Source of the DNA: Cryobacterium cryoconiti
GTDB lineage: Bacteria > Actinomycetota > Actinomycetes > Actinomycetales > Microbacteriaceae
Length of the DNA stretch: 64,000 nucleotides
Direction of reading: 5' to 3'
Assembly (NCBI RefSeq): GCF_004403065.1
Contig: NZ_SOHA01000036.1
Location: 1 to 64,000, forward strand
Shown: one piece after another, positions 38,757-46,879 of the stretch
Layout of the letters: each line of letters begins with the position of its first letter
Position numbering within the stretch: the stretch's first letter is position 1
The notes under the pieces: model-generated
What the model was told of the DNA's origin: nothing
Database searches by the model: none
Seen by the model: the letters and a program-made list of their open reading frames with translations, nothing else
Made by a program: the position numbers and the translations under genes

Positions 38757-40893
38757 TCATACGCCGGCCACGCCGGCCGGGTGGAACAGGGCGCCGCGGG
38801 CCGCCAGGGAGGCTCCCGAGCGGTCGAGCAGCGGGGTCAGCCCGCCGGTGTGGTGCGGGTAGTTCGCCCCGAGGATCATGCAGGCGTCGATGTCGGCGGG
38901 GCTCTGCACGGTGCCGTCGGCGAGCATCCGCCCGACTTCGTCGGCCAGACCCCGCAGTAGTCCGAGGCGCACGACGGCCGGGTCGGTGGGCACGGGCGGG
39001 CGGGCGGCGGCCGGCGGGCAGGATCTCCTCGACCGCGGCGGCGGCGGCGGCCGTGAGCCGGCCGTCAGGCCCGATATAGCCGGGCAGCGAGAGCTGCACG
39101 ATCCGCTGCAGGCTCGGGCTCACCGTGAACCGGTCGGCGAAGCCCTGGTGCAGGGTGTCGAGGATGTGCAGTTGCACGGCCGGTCCGATGTGACGGATGA
39201 GCGTGAGCGGCGTCATCGGGAACCCGTCACCGACGAGGGCCGCGTCGACGATCTCGGCGTCCGCTCCGGCGTCGATGAGGGCGAGCGTGTCGCTGAACCA
39301 GCGGGTGATCAGGCGGTTGACGACGAACCCGGACGAGTCCGCCACCAGCACCGCGGTCTTGCCGAGCCGAACGGCGAGCGCGAAGGCCGCGTCCACGGTC
39401 TCCGCGCTGGTGCGGGTTGCCCGCACGATCTCGACCAGCGGCAGCACCGCGACCGGGTTGAAGAAGTGAAAGCCGATCAACCGTTCCGGGTGGTTCAGCT
39501 GCGCACCCTGGTCTGCGATCCCGAGCGACGACGTGTTGGTGAGGAGCAGGGTGTCACTGGTGACGACCTGTTCGACCGACGCCCAGACGTCCCGTTTGAT
39601 CTCGAGGTCTTCGAAGACCGCCTCGATCACGATGTCGCAGTCGGCGAAGTCGGCGACCTGGCTGGTGCCGGACACCAGGGCGGCGATCCGGGCGCTGTCC
39701 GCGGCCGTGCGGGTTCCCCGGGTCACGGCACGCTGGAGCTGGTCGGTGATGCGGTCGATCGCCTGGCTCACCCGGTCGGGCGTGAGGTCGGTGATCCGCA
39801 CGGGAACATTCAGGCGGTCGGCGAACAGCAGTGCGAGCTGGGTGGCCATCAGCCCGCCGCCGACGACCCCCACGCGGGTCGGCTCCCGGCCGGTCCCGGC
39901 ACGGCTGCTGCGTTTCTGGGCGGATTGCAGGGCGTAGAACGCGTAGACGGCGGCGCGGCACTCGTCGCTGTGCAGCAGCGCGCCGAACGCCTCGATGGTC
40001 TCGGCCTCCACCGGGTCGGCTCCCCGGGCCCGTCGCGCGGCCGTGCGGGTCAGCCCGGGCGCGGTTTCCAGCGCTCCCGAGTCGGTCGTTGCGGATGCGC
40101 CCGCTCGGCGGGAATGCCAGATGGCCAGCAGTCCCAGTGCCGCCTCGACTGCGGGGATGGCGCCGGAGATCCGTCGGGCGACGCCGGCACGAACAGCCGC
40201 CGGATCCCAGACATCGGGCACCGCCGCGGATGTGGGGGCGAGAGTCAGCGGGTCGGCAAGGGTCCGGGCGGCCCAGTCGAGCGACGCCTCGAGGAAGCCC
40301 TCGTCAGCGACGATCACATCAGCGAGACCTCGATCGCAGGCCTCGACGGCCGTGAGGGACCGGCCGGAGAGCGAGCGGGAGATCGCGATGTCCGCGGCGT
40401 CGTCGACTCCGACGAGGTCAGCGAGGGAGGACAGGCCGCCCCAGCCCGGCACGAGACCCAATCGAACCTCGGGCAACCCGAAACTGCGGGCCGACCGGGC
40501 CACGGTGCGGTAGTCGGTGCGCAGGGCCAGTTCGAGGGCGCCGCCCAGGGCGGTCCCGTTCAGGAAGGCGAAGGTGGGCACGCCCAGACGGCTGATGTCG
40601 TCCAGGACCAGGTAGCCGGCGCGGGCGATGCGCTCACCGTCGGCCGGGGACGCGGCGAAACGGAAGGGCCCCAGATCGGCTCCCGCGCCGAACACAGCGC
40701 CCTCTCCCGTGAAAGCGACCGCATCGACCTGGCTGATGTCGATCGAGCGCACCGCTTCACCGAGGGCCTCAAGCGCCTCCCAGCCCCAGGAGAGGATCAT
40801 CCCGGGCGGAGGCGCGAAGCCCACCAGGGCGAACCGTCGGCCCCCGACCCGTCGGGTGGTGACGCCGACTCGTATGCTCAGCCCATCGTGCAC
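38757..40893 (-). CDS. Enoyl-CoA hydratase/3-hydroxyacyl-CoA dehydrogenase fusion, frameshifted near 38994-39020
   Basis: About 710 residues if corrected. The N-terminal ~220 residues are an enoyl-CoA hydratase ([36 protein letters not shown]). The 3-hydroxyacyl-CoA dehydrogenase part starts with [19 protein letters not shown], followed by [24 protein letters not shown] and GFVVNRL. The coding frame is good down to EEILPAG, then turns into an Arg-rich tail, while the expected C-terminus ([23 protein letters not shown] ... [13 protein letters not shown]) continues in the next frame and stops at 38757. The switch lies in a GC-rich CCG/CCC tract. This is either a real mutation or a one-base sequence error. 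GTG start with AAGGGGG upstream. Confidence 0.85.
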
Positions 40894-40933
40894 GGTGCCC
40901 CCTTGCGCCGGTCAGAAAAATGCCTAAGTACAA

Positions 40934-40979
40934 GTTCTAGCTGACACTCAGTCTCAGGTCAAGTGAAACTGAGTCTCAG
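40934..40979 (-). promoter_or_regulatory. Promoter and paired operator of the fatty-acid operon
   Basis: On the minus strand TTGACC (40962-40957), a 17-bp spacer and TAGAAC (40939-40934) form a promoter for the hydratase/dehydrogenase operon. Two 11-bp sites, a perfect odd-centred palindrome CTGAGTCTCAG (40969-40979) and its variant CTCAGTCTCAG (40947-40957), lie 22 bp apart (two helical turns) on either side of the -35. These are likely binding sites for the adjacent TetR regulator; the first overlaps the tetR stop codon. Confidence 0.65.
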
Positions 40980-41710
40980 AGAGAACGCGCCTGAGCGCGC
41001 AGGCGCTCCTCGATGGCGCGAGCCAGCACTCCGGGGTCCGTTGCGGCCGGGAAGACGGCGACGACCAACTCGCCGGCGGACCGCCCCTCCGGGGCCGGCG
41101 CCGCCGCATCCGGATGGAAGAGCCGTCGCACCTCGGCGAGTTCGGCGGCCAGCGAGAACCGGCCGACGTTGTCCTCGGCCCGGATCAGCCGGCGCAGGAC
41201 GAAGTTATGGGTGGCGGTCACCGCCGCTGCGAACCGGATCGCGGTCAAAGGCGGCACTCCCGGAACGGCGCTGCGCAGGTAGCTGGCGAACAGCCGTTCA
41301 TAGCGGATGGCCATGATGGCCTCCCGGTCGCGCAGGACAGGGGTGTCCCGCACGACCCGATCGCGGACTCGGGCGATCTCGAGCCGCTCGTGGAACCGGG
41401 CGAAGACCATGGTGGCGGCCTCGCAGACGGCCAGCCAGGGGTCGGCGTGCGACACCCGGAAGTACTCATCGATGCTCGCGACCAGTTCTGCGTGGTCGGC
41501 GAAGATCACATCTTCCTTGGCCCGAAACTGCCGGAAGAAGGTGCTGCGCGAGATCCCGGCCGCCTCGGCGATGTCCACCGTGCTGGTCGCGTCGTAGCCC
41601 TGCTGGTCGAACAGCCGCACTGCGATATCGGCGACCGCCACCCGCGAGAGCGCGGTCTGCGGGCGCGTTGCGTCGACGGGACGGACGGAACCACCGGGAG
41701 GGCCTGACAT
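40976..41710 (-). CDS. TetR-family transcriptional regulator (fatty-acid operon)
   Basis: 244 residues. The N-terminal helix-turn-helix is standard: VAVADIAVRLFDQQGYDATSTVDIAEAAGISRSTFFRQFRAKEDVIFADH. The C-terminal ligand part is longer than usual and ends in Ala/Arg-rich helices. It lies directly upstream of the beta-oxidation genes on the same strand, with paired palindromes between them, so it probably represses them until an acyl-CoA binds. The ATG has no strong Shine-Dalgarno site. Confidence 0.93.
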   Translation of the reverse strand: MSGPPGGSVRPVDATRPQTALSRVAVADIAVRLFDQQGYDATSTVDIAEAAGISRSTFFRQFRAKEDVIFADHAELVASIDEYFRVSHADPWLAVCEAATMVFARFHERLEIARVRDRVVRDTPVLRDREAIMAIRYERLFASYLRSAVPGVPPLTAIRFAAAVTATHNFVLRRLIRAEDNVGRFSLAAELAEVRRLFHPDAAAPAPEGRSAGELVVAVFPAATDPGVLARAIEERLRAQARSL

Positions 41711-41942
41711 GATCTGGCGAAATTATCACGGATTCCGAGGCCGGATGTCCCGGCCCGCCCTGCGCCCTTTTCGCCGGAGCGGAATCGGAGTATCGTCCAC
41801 GTCACGGTCATTTCGCAACGGGTACCCCTCGCCGCCGAGTTCCACCGCGCGTCAGCCTGCCCGAGTCTGTTCACGTTCACAGTCGGGCTTCACGTTCACC
41901 TTCACATTCACCGTCGCGCTCGGCGACCAGGGAGAAGTGGTC

Positions 41943-42107
41943 ATGGATTTTCATCCTCAATGCCAACAGCAGGCCTGCACCGGGAGGATGCGAACCCGGG
42001 CGCCGGCCGGGGAAACGCTGGTCGACGATGAAATCTGGTTCCTCTGTGAGGTGTGCGGATTGGAAATGCATTGGACCAATCTGGCCGACCAGGACGGTTC
42101 CCGGTGA
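41943..42107 (+). CDS. Small cysteine-rich protein (zinc-ribbon-like)
   Basis: 54 residues: HPQCQQQACTGRM at the start and FLCEVCGLEMHW at the end, so four cysteines in two pairs (CxxxxC and CxxC) that could bind zinc. GGAG lies 8 bp upstream of the ATG. The preceding 230 bp contain an imperfect TTCACN hexamer run (about 41873-41912) and no gene. Function unknown. Confidence 0.55.
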   Translation: MDFHPQCQQQACTGRMRTRAPAGETLVDDEIWFLCEVCGLEMHWTNLADQDGSR

Positions 42108-42224
42108 CTCCGCCCTGACCCGGCAGGTGACCAGACTCGACCCGGAATTGCACTGACCGACCCGGTGCCGTAACTTCTGAATCGGCACCTCTTCGGGTGG
42201 CGCCGAATCGAACCGGAGTTGAAC

Positions 42225-43715
42225 ATGACCGCTGTCGAACTGCTCGTCTACGCCGATCGCCTCGGCGGCACCATTCATGACCTGCAGGCAGTGCTGGATG
42301 GGCCGTTGCGCGCGTTCGGCAGCGTGCACGTGCTGCCTTTCTACGTACCCTTCGACGGCGCGGATGCCGGGTTCGACCCGATCGACCACGCGGCGGTCGA
42401 TGCCCGCCTCGGCAGCTGGGACGATATGCGCGCCCTTGCCGGATCGCGCGGGCTCACCGCTGACCTGATCGTCAACCACGTGTCCTCTTCCTCGGTGGAG
42501 TTCATCGACTGGCTGGCCAACGGCACCGCCTCCGACTACGAGGGCATGTTCCTCACCTTCGACACCGTGTTCCCGAACGGCGGAACCGAGAAGGATGTGA
42601 CGGCGTTCTACCGGCCCCGGCCCGGCCTTCCGTTCACCGCCTATCAGGGCGCCGACGGCAGCCGCCACCTGGTCTGGACGACCTTCATGCCCACCCAGGT
42701 CGACCTGGACGTCAACCACCCGGCCGCCCTCGCCTACCTGCGCCGCGTGCTGCAGACGCTGGCCGGAGGCGGGGTGTCCACGGTGCGGCTCGACGCCGTC
42801 GGTTACGCCGTGAAGACCCCCGGCACCGACAGCTTCATGACCGAGCAGACCCTCGAGTTCGCCCGCACGGTCGTCGCCCTCGCCCACGAGGAGAACCTCG
42901 AGGTGCTCGTCGAGGTTCACGCGCACTACAGCCAGCAGCTCGCGATCGCCCCGCTGGTCGACCGTGTCTACGACTTCGCGCTGGCTCCCCTGCTGCTGCA
43001 CTCGCTCGGCACCGGAACCGTCGACCGCCTCGCCGACTGGTTCCAGATCCGCCCCGAGAACGCCATCACAGTGCTCGACACCCATGACGGCATCGGCATC
43101 ATCGACGCCGGCCCGATCGGTGACAAGCCGGGCCTGCTGACCCAGGCCGAGATGGTCGACATCTTCGCCCGCGCGGAACGCGCCACGAACGGCCACTCCG
43201 CGATCGCATCCGTCATTCCGGAGTGGTTCACGCTGCCGCACCAGATCAACGCCACGTTCTTCAGCGTTCTCGGCGGCGAGGAGGTGCCGTACATCCTGGC
43301 CCGCGCCGTGCAGCACTTCCTCCCCGGCCGCCCCCAGGTGTACTACGTCGGGCTGCTCGGCGGCCTCGACGACACCGAGCTGTTCGGGCGCACCGGCAAC
43401 GGCCGCGATGTGAACCGTCATGTCTACACCGCGGAGGAGGTCGACCGAGCCCTTGCCACCGACGTGACCCGGGCCCAGCTGGGCCTGGCCCGCATCCGCA
43501 GCACGCACCCGGCATTCACGGGAGACTTCTCCTGGTCCACCGTCGGCGGCGACCGGCTCGAGCTCCTCTGGACGGCGGCCGACGCCAGCGCCCGCCTCAC
43601 GGTGGCCACGACTCTGGGCTCACCGAGCTTCCGCATCGAGCTGACGGATGCCGGGCGCACGCAGGTGCTGGACACGGTCGCATCCGTCGCCGCCTGGGTC
43701 GGCTCGAACGACTGA
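42225..43715 (+). CDS. GH13 sucrose phosphorylase-like enzyme
   Basis: 496 residues, the GH13_18 layout. Catalytic residues are in place: nucleophile Asp190 (VRLDAVGY), acid/base Glu230 (LVEVHAH) and stabiliser Asp288 (LDTHDGIG), each two residues before the numbers in the Bifidobacterium sucrose phosphorylase. The C-terminal beta domain ends in WVGSND. Family members reversibly phosphorolyse sucrose, sucrose-6-phosphate, glucosylglycerol or glucosylglycerate, giving glucose-1-phosphate; which one cannot be told from motif reading alone. ATG 42225 is chosen because GGAG lies 6 bp before it. No sugar transporter adjoins it. Confidence 0.9.
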   Translation: MTAVELLVYADRLGGTIHDLQAVLDGPLRAFGSVHVLPFYVPFDGADAGFDPIDHAAVDARLGSWDDMRALAGSRGLTADLIVNHVSSSSVEFIDWLANGTASDYEGMFLTFDTVFPNGGTEKDVTAFYRPRPGLPFTAYQGADGSRHLVWTTFMPTQVDLDVNHPAALAYLRRVLQTLAGGGVSTVRLDAVGYAVKTPGTDSFMTEQTLEFARTVVALAHEENLEVLVEVHAHYSQQLAIAPLVDRVYDFALAPLLLHSLGTGTVDRLADWFQIRPENAITVLDTHDGIGIIDAGPIGDKPGLLTQAEMVDIFARAERATNGHSAIASVIPEWFTLPHQINATFFSVLGGEEVPYILARAVQHFLPGRPQVYYVGLLGGLDDTELFGRTGNGRDVNRHVYTAEEVDRALATDVTRAQLGLARIRSTHPAFTGDFSWSTVGGDRLELLWTAADASARLTVATTLGSPSFRIELTDAGRTQVLDTVASVAAWVGSND

Positions 43716-43763
43716 TCCGGCGCGCCCCGCGGGCGCAACCCGTTCGGCGCGCTTGACTGAGGT

Positions 43764-44738
43764 GTGCGCACACGAACCCGCTGTTACCGCGACGGCACCC
43801 TCGTCGATGAGGACTTTCCCCTCGCCGAGGTGTCGGAGCATCTCGCCCTGCCCGACAGCGTCGTCTGGGTGGATCTGTCCGATCCCGGCGAGAGCGACCT
43901 GGCCCTGCTGGCCGGGGAGCTGGGGCTGCACGAGCTGGCGGTGGAAGACGCTCTCACCCTGCGTCAGCGCCCGAAGCTCGACCGGTACCCGGACCACCTG
44001 TTCCTGTCTGCGTATTCCATCGACATCGAGCCGTCCACGGCGAAGGTGACCACGAACGAAATCGCTGCGTTCATCACCGACCGGGCGCTCGTGACCGTGC
44101 ACACCAACGGACAGTTCGACCTGGCTGCGGTTGTGAACCGGTGGGATTCTTCACCCGATCTGGCTCGCAACGGAGTGTCCTACCTGCTGCACGGTCTGCT
44201 CGACTATCTCGTCGACGGCTACTTCGAGGCGGTTGAAGCCCTCGACGATGAAATCGAGGACCTCGAGGATCAGCTCTTCCTGCCTAATTCCGATCAGGAG
44301 CAGGTGCAGCGCCGCTCTTTCCAACTGCGGAAGAGCCTGGTCACGCTGCGGCGGATCATCCTTCCCATGCGCGAAGTCGTGAACACGCTGCTCCGGCGGG
44401 ACTTGCATCTGCTCCAGGACGAAATGGGACCGTATTTCCAGGACGTGTACGACCACGTGCTTCGGGCCATGGAATGGACGGAGAGCCTGCGCGATCTGGC
44501 GACCAGCATCCTCGAAGCGAATCTGGCGATTCAGGGAAACCGACTGAACGTGATCACCAAGAAGGTCACCGGCTATGCAGCCATCATCGCCGTGCCCACC
44601 GCCATCACGGGTTTCTATGGCCAGAACGTGCCGTATCCGGGCTTCGCCCAACCTCTGGGCTACTACAGTTCGGCCGCGCTGATCGTTGGCCTCTCGGCGC
44701 TGCTCTATGTGCTCTTCAAACGCAACGACTGGATCTGA
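43764..44738 (+). CDS. CorA-family magnesium/divalent cation transporter
   Basis: 324 residues. A large cytoplasmic domain (to ~265) ends in the long stalk helix, followed by two membrane segments (TGYAAIIAVPTAITGFYG and SSAALIVGLSALLYVLF) and a basic tail KRNDWI. The family signature GMN between the two segments is replaced by GQN (YGQNVPYPGF, near residue 287). Related actinobacterial proteins carry this variant, but GMN is crucial in studied CorA, so ion preference may differ. GTG start, 48 bp after the phosphorylase gene; a shared transcript is possible. Confidence 0.92.
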   Translation: MRTRTRCYRDGTLVDEDFPLAEVSEHLALPDSVVWVDLSDPGESDLALLAGELGLHELAVEDALTLRQRPKLDRYPDHLFLSAYSIDIEPSTAKVTTNEIAAFITDRALVTVHTNGQFDLAAVVNRWDSSPDLARNGVSYLLHGLLDYLVDGYFEAVEALDDEIEDLEDQLFLPNSDQEQVQRRSFQLRKSLVTLRRIILPMREVVNTLLRRDLHLLQDEMGPYFQDVYDHVLRAMEWTESLRDLATSILEANLAIQGNRLNVITKKVTGYAAIIAVPTAITGFYGQNVPYPGFAQPLGYYSSAALIVGLSALLYVLFKRNDWI

Positions 44739-44780
44739 GAGGTCGACCGGGGCGGGACGGCGCGGAGCCGGTGAGGTGGT

Positions 44781-44816
44781 GGGGGCCGCTTTTCGCCCCT
44801 GTCGATCGCGGCCCCC
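44781..44816. terminator. Bidirectional hairpin terminator
   Basis: GGGGGCCGC (44781-44789) pairs perfectly with GCGGCCCCC (44808-44816) between the convergent corA-like gene and the small minus-strand gene. The 18-nt loop includes TTTTC. Confidence 0.7.
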
Positions 44817-44864
44817 GGTCGTGCGGCGCCTCGGATGCCCGAGCGCCAGTCTTGAGGGAGGGGT

Positions 44865-45098
44865 TCAGTGCGTGACGGTGTCCTTGGCGATTGCGCCGGC
44901 CTTCGTCACGCTGATGTCGGTTTTCCGCTGGTGTTTCGTGGGGGGCAGCCAGGCTCGGGTGCGCCACACATACGGCGACGCAGCCACCGGCTCCTCGGTT
45001 TCGGCGTCATCGTCGGCCGGTCCGGCGAGCAGGGCATCGAACGTTGGCACGATCGCGATGGCGGGTCGAGTGTCATCGGCGGCGGGTAGATAGAGCAT
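44865..45098 (-). CDS. Small hypothetical protein
   Basis: 77 residues (MLYLPAADDTRPAIAIVPTF ... DDDAETEEPVAASPYVWRTRAWLPPTK). No family is recognised. It has an acidic middle and basic C-terminus, no membrane segment and no cysteine. GAAGGAC about 6 bp upstream of the ATG is a convincing ribosome site, which is why I keep it over the plus-strand frame in the same place. It is divergent from the sigma-factor operon; the gap holds TGACAgagacTGTCA (45122-45136) and two more TGTCA copies (45164-45168, 45177-45181). Confidence 0.6.
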   Translation of the reverse strand: MLYLPAADDTRPAIAIVPTFDALLAGPADDDAETEEPVAASPYVWRTRAWLPPTKHQRKTDISVTKAGAIAKDTVTH

Positions 45099-45219
45099 CG
45101 GGCGTCCTTCGGGTCTGCGGGTGACAGAGACTGTCAGTTATATGACGTTGTTTGTGGGATATTTGTCACACGGATCTGTCATGTGTTTTTCTTGCTGGTG
45201 AATGGAGGGCGAACGGACC

Positions 45220-45798
45220 ATGCCACCTACCCCGACCCGCGAACCAGTCTCGTCTCCGCTCGAGTCTTTCCCCGACCAGGTCCTCTCCGATCGCGCCGCA
45301 GACGGGGACATGCGGGCGTTCGAGGTGCTGGTTCGTCGCTACGGACCGTTGATGCGGGTCTACGCCAGCCGGGTCCTGGGATCGAACGATGAAATGGATG
45401 ACGTCGTTCAGGAGTCCTTCATCACGGCCTGGCAGCAACTGCCCACTCTCGAGAACGGCGCCGCGGTCAAGAGCTGGTTGATGCGCATCGTGAGCCGCAA
45501 GAGCGTCGACCGGGTTCGCGCCCGGCGCCAGCACGTGAACATCGACCTCACCGACGCCCCAGCCCCCGCACAGCAGTCCCCCCATAGACTGGCAGAGGCA
45601 GGGTCGCAGACCGAAGCACTGACTCGGGTCCTTGCCGAACTACCCGAAGACCAGCGCCGCTGCTGGATGCTGCGGGAACTCGCGGAATGCAGCTACGGCG
45701 AGATCGCTGCCGAACTGGAGATCCCCGTTTCGACGGTTCGCGGCTTATTGGCACGTGCACGAAAAACTCTGCTCCAAGAGATGGAGGAATGGCGATGA
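45220..45798 (+). CDS. ECF-type RNA polymerase sigma factor
   Basis: 192 residues. Region 2 is FEVLVRRYGPLMRVYASRVLGSNDEMDDVVQESFITAWQQL; region 4 is LPEDQRRCWMLRELAECSYGEIAAELEIPVSTVRGLLARARKTL, with the linker region missing as usual in ECF factors. It directs polymerase to a stress-type regulon. I prefer ATG 45220 because GGAGGG lies about 10 bp upstream; ATG 45202 is the alternative. The next two genes, both Asp23-related, overlap it in turn, so the operon probably encodes its control or its main targets. Confidence 0.93.
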   Translation: MPPTPTREPVSSPLESFPDQVLSDRAADGDMRAFEVLVRRYGPLMRVYASRVLGSNDEMDDVVQESFITAWQQLPTLENGAAVKSWLMRIVSRKSVDRVRARRQHVNIDLTDAPAPAQQSPHRLAEAGSQTEALTRVLAELPEDQRRCWMLRELAECSYGEIAAELEIPVSTVRGLLARARKTLLQEMEEWR

Positions 45799-46388
45799 CA
45801 TCCTCCGACGCGCTTGCCGGACACACCTTCGAAGAGCTGAGCGACTACCTCGATCGGGACCGCACCCCGGCCGATCCGAGCATCGAAGGCTCCCCCGAGT
45901 GCCAGACCGCGCTGAACGGGATGCAGCGACTGCGCAGCGTGCACCGCGACCTGCTCCTCAAGGACGCTCAACGTGAATCCGAGCGCGAGGACAGCTGGGT
46001 CAGCTCGATTCTGCAACACATCAGCCTCGAGGCCCGCGCAGGCCGCGATATCCCGATCAGTCACTCCTCGCCGACCGCTCGCCTGAGCGTGACCGAAGGC
46101 GCGGTGCGCGGCATCCTGCGTGCCGCCGGCGACAGCGTGCCGAACATCATCGTCGGACGGTGCCACCTCGACGGCGATGTCACCGAGCCGGGCGCACCCA
46201 TCACGGTGCGCGTGGATGCCACGGTCCTGGAGGGCGAGATCATCGCATCGCTCGCCGATCAGCTCCGGGAGGCGCTCTACGCCGCGCTGCGCCAGCACAC
46301 CGAGCTCGCGGTCGAGGCCATCGACATCACCATCCGCGATCTGTACCAACCCTTTGTCCCACCGGCGAAAGCGAGCAGTGATGAGTGA
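45795..46388 (+). CDS. Asp23/Gls24-like envelope-stress protein with an anti-sigma-like N-terminus
   Basis: 197 residues. The C-terminal part (about 95-190) has an Asp23/Gls24 fold pattern: SVTEGAVRGILRAAGDSVPNIIVGRCHLDGD, then ITVRVDATVLEGEIIASLADQLREALYAAL and EAIDITIRDLYQP. The N-terminal ~45 residues (FEELSDYLDRDRTPADPSIE, then SPECQTAL) resemble the N-terminal helix of zinc-finger anti-sigma factors, but the zinc ligands are missing. It overlaps the sigma gene by 4 nt (ATGA), and GGAGGA precedes the ATG at 7 bp. This order suggests that it controls the sigma factor; that is inferred. Confidence 0.78.
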   Translation: MTSSDALAGHTFEELSDYLDRDRTPADPSIEGSPECQTALNGMQRLRSVHRDLLLKDAQRESEREDSWVSSILQHISLEARAGRDIPISHSSPTARLSVTEGAVRGILRAAGDSVPNIIVGRCHLDGDVTEPGAPITVRVDATVLEGEIIASLADQLREALYAALRQHTELAVEAIDITIRDLYQPFVPPAKASSDE

Positions 46389-46761
46389 CGCCCCTTCGCC
46401 GGACCCGGTGTCGACCGACCCCGGAACGTCGTCCACGCTTCCCGACCGGCTCGACAAGGTGGTGCTGGCCGTCCCCGGCGTGGATGAGCTGTACTCGGCG
46501 GCGCCGCTCGTCGCGGCCGTGGTCAAAACGGTGATCGCCACCACCGTCGAAGCCGTGACCGGCGAGCAGAAATCGAACAGTTCCGTCTCGGTCGACGAGA
46601 AGAAGGCCGGCCTGGAGATCGCGGTCAAGATCGGCGTCAACGCCCCCTACACGGCGATCGATGTGAGTCGTCGCGTGCACGACGCGATCACGGATCAGCT
46701 CGAGCAGAACGGCAACCCGGACGTGGCCGAGATCGCCGTCAGCGTCGCCCGCATCGACTGA
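46381..46761 (+). CDS. Asp23/Gls24-like protein, second of the pair
   Basis: 126 residues. The N-terminus is Pro/Ser/Thr/Asp-rich, then LDKVVLAVPGVDELYSAAPLVAAVVKTV, AGLEIAVKIGVNAPYTAIDVSRRVHDAITDQLEQ and EIAVSVARID, the Asp23 pattern of a strand-helix-strand core. Asp23 proteins in Firmicutes are anchored at the membrane in complexes linked to cell-wall stress. The ATG overlaps the preceding gene by 8 nt, so the three genes form one operon. Confidence 0.85.
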   Translation: MSDAPSPDPVSTDPGTSSTLPDRLDKVVLAVPGVDELYSAAPLVAAVVKTVIATTVEAVTGEQKSNSSVSVDEKKAGLEIAVKIGVNAPYTAIDVSRRVHDAITDQLEQNGNPDVAEIAVSVARID

Positions 46762-46802
46762 CCCCGCCGCAGCACGCCGGCCCGGCCCGCTCGGCCCGAA
46801 CC

Positions 46803-46879
46803 AATTCGACGGAGATTTCGCCTTCCAGCGCCCGTTTCCACGGCTGTGAGGGTGTTTACGGCAGAATCTCCGTCGAATT
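46803..46879. repeat. Palindromic intergenic element invading the end of a gene
   Basis: Arms AATTCGACGGAGATT (46803-46817) and AATCTCCGTCGAATT (46865-46879) pair perfectly over 15 bp, with a further CGCC/GGC-like match inside. It separates the Asp23-like gene from the convergent GGDEF-EAL gene and may terminate both. The right arm encodes the last residues (NSTEI) of the latter gene, and its stop codon lies inside the element. Confidence 0.85.

Noticed and set aside
38878-40944. A 688-residue plus-strand frame
   Set aside because: Antisense to the beta-oxidation fusion gene, Arg/Gly/Asp-rich, no motif.
41873-41912. Run of TTCACN hexamers
   Set aside because: Short and imperfect; it gives a repetitive FTFTFT frame and looks like chance low complexity or minor slippage.
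41877-43508. A 543-residue minus-strand frame
   Set aside because: Antisense to the GH13 enzyme, whose catalytic residues are all present.
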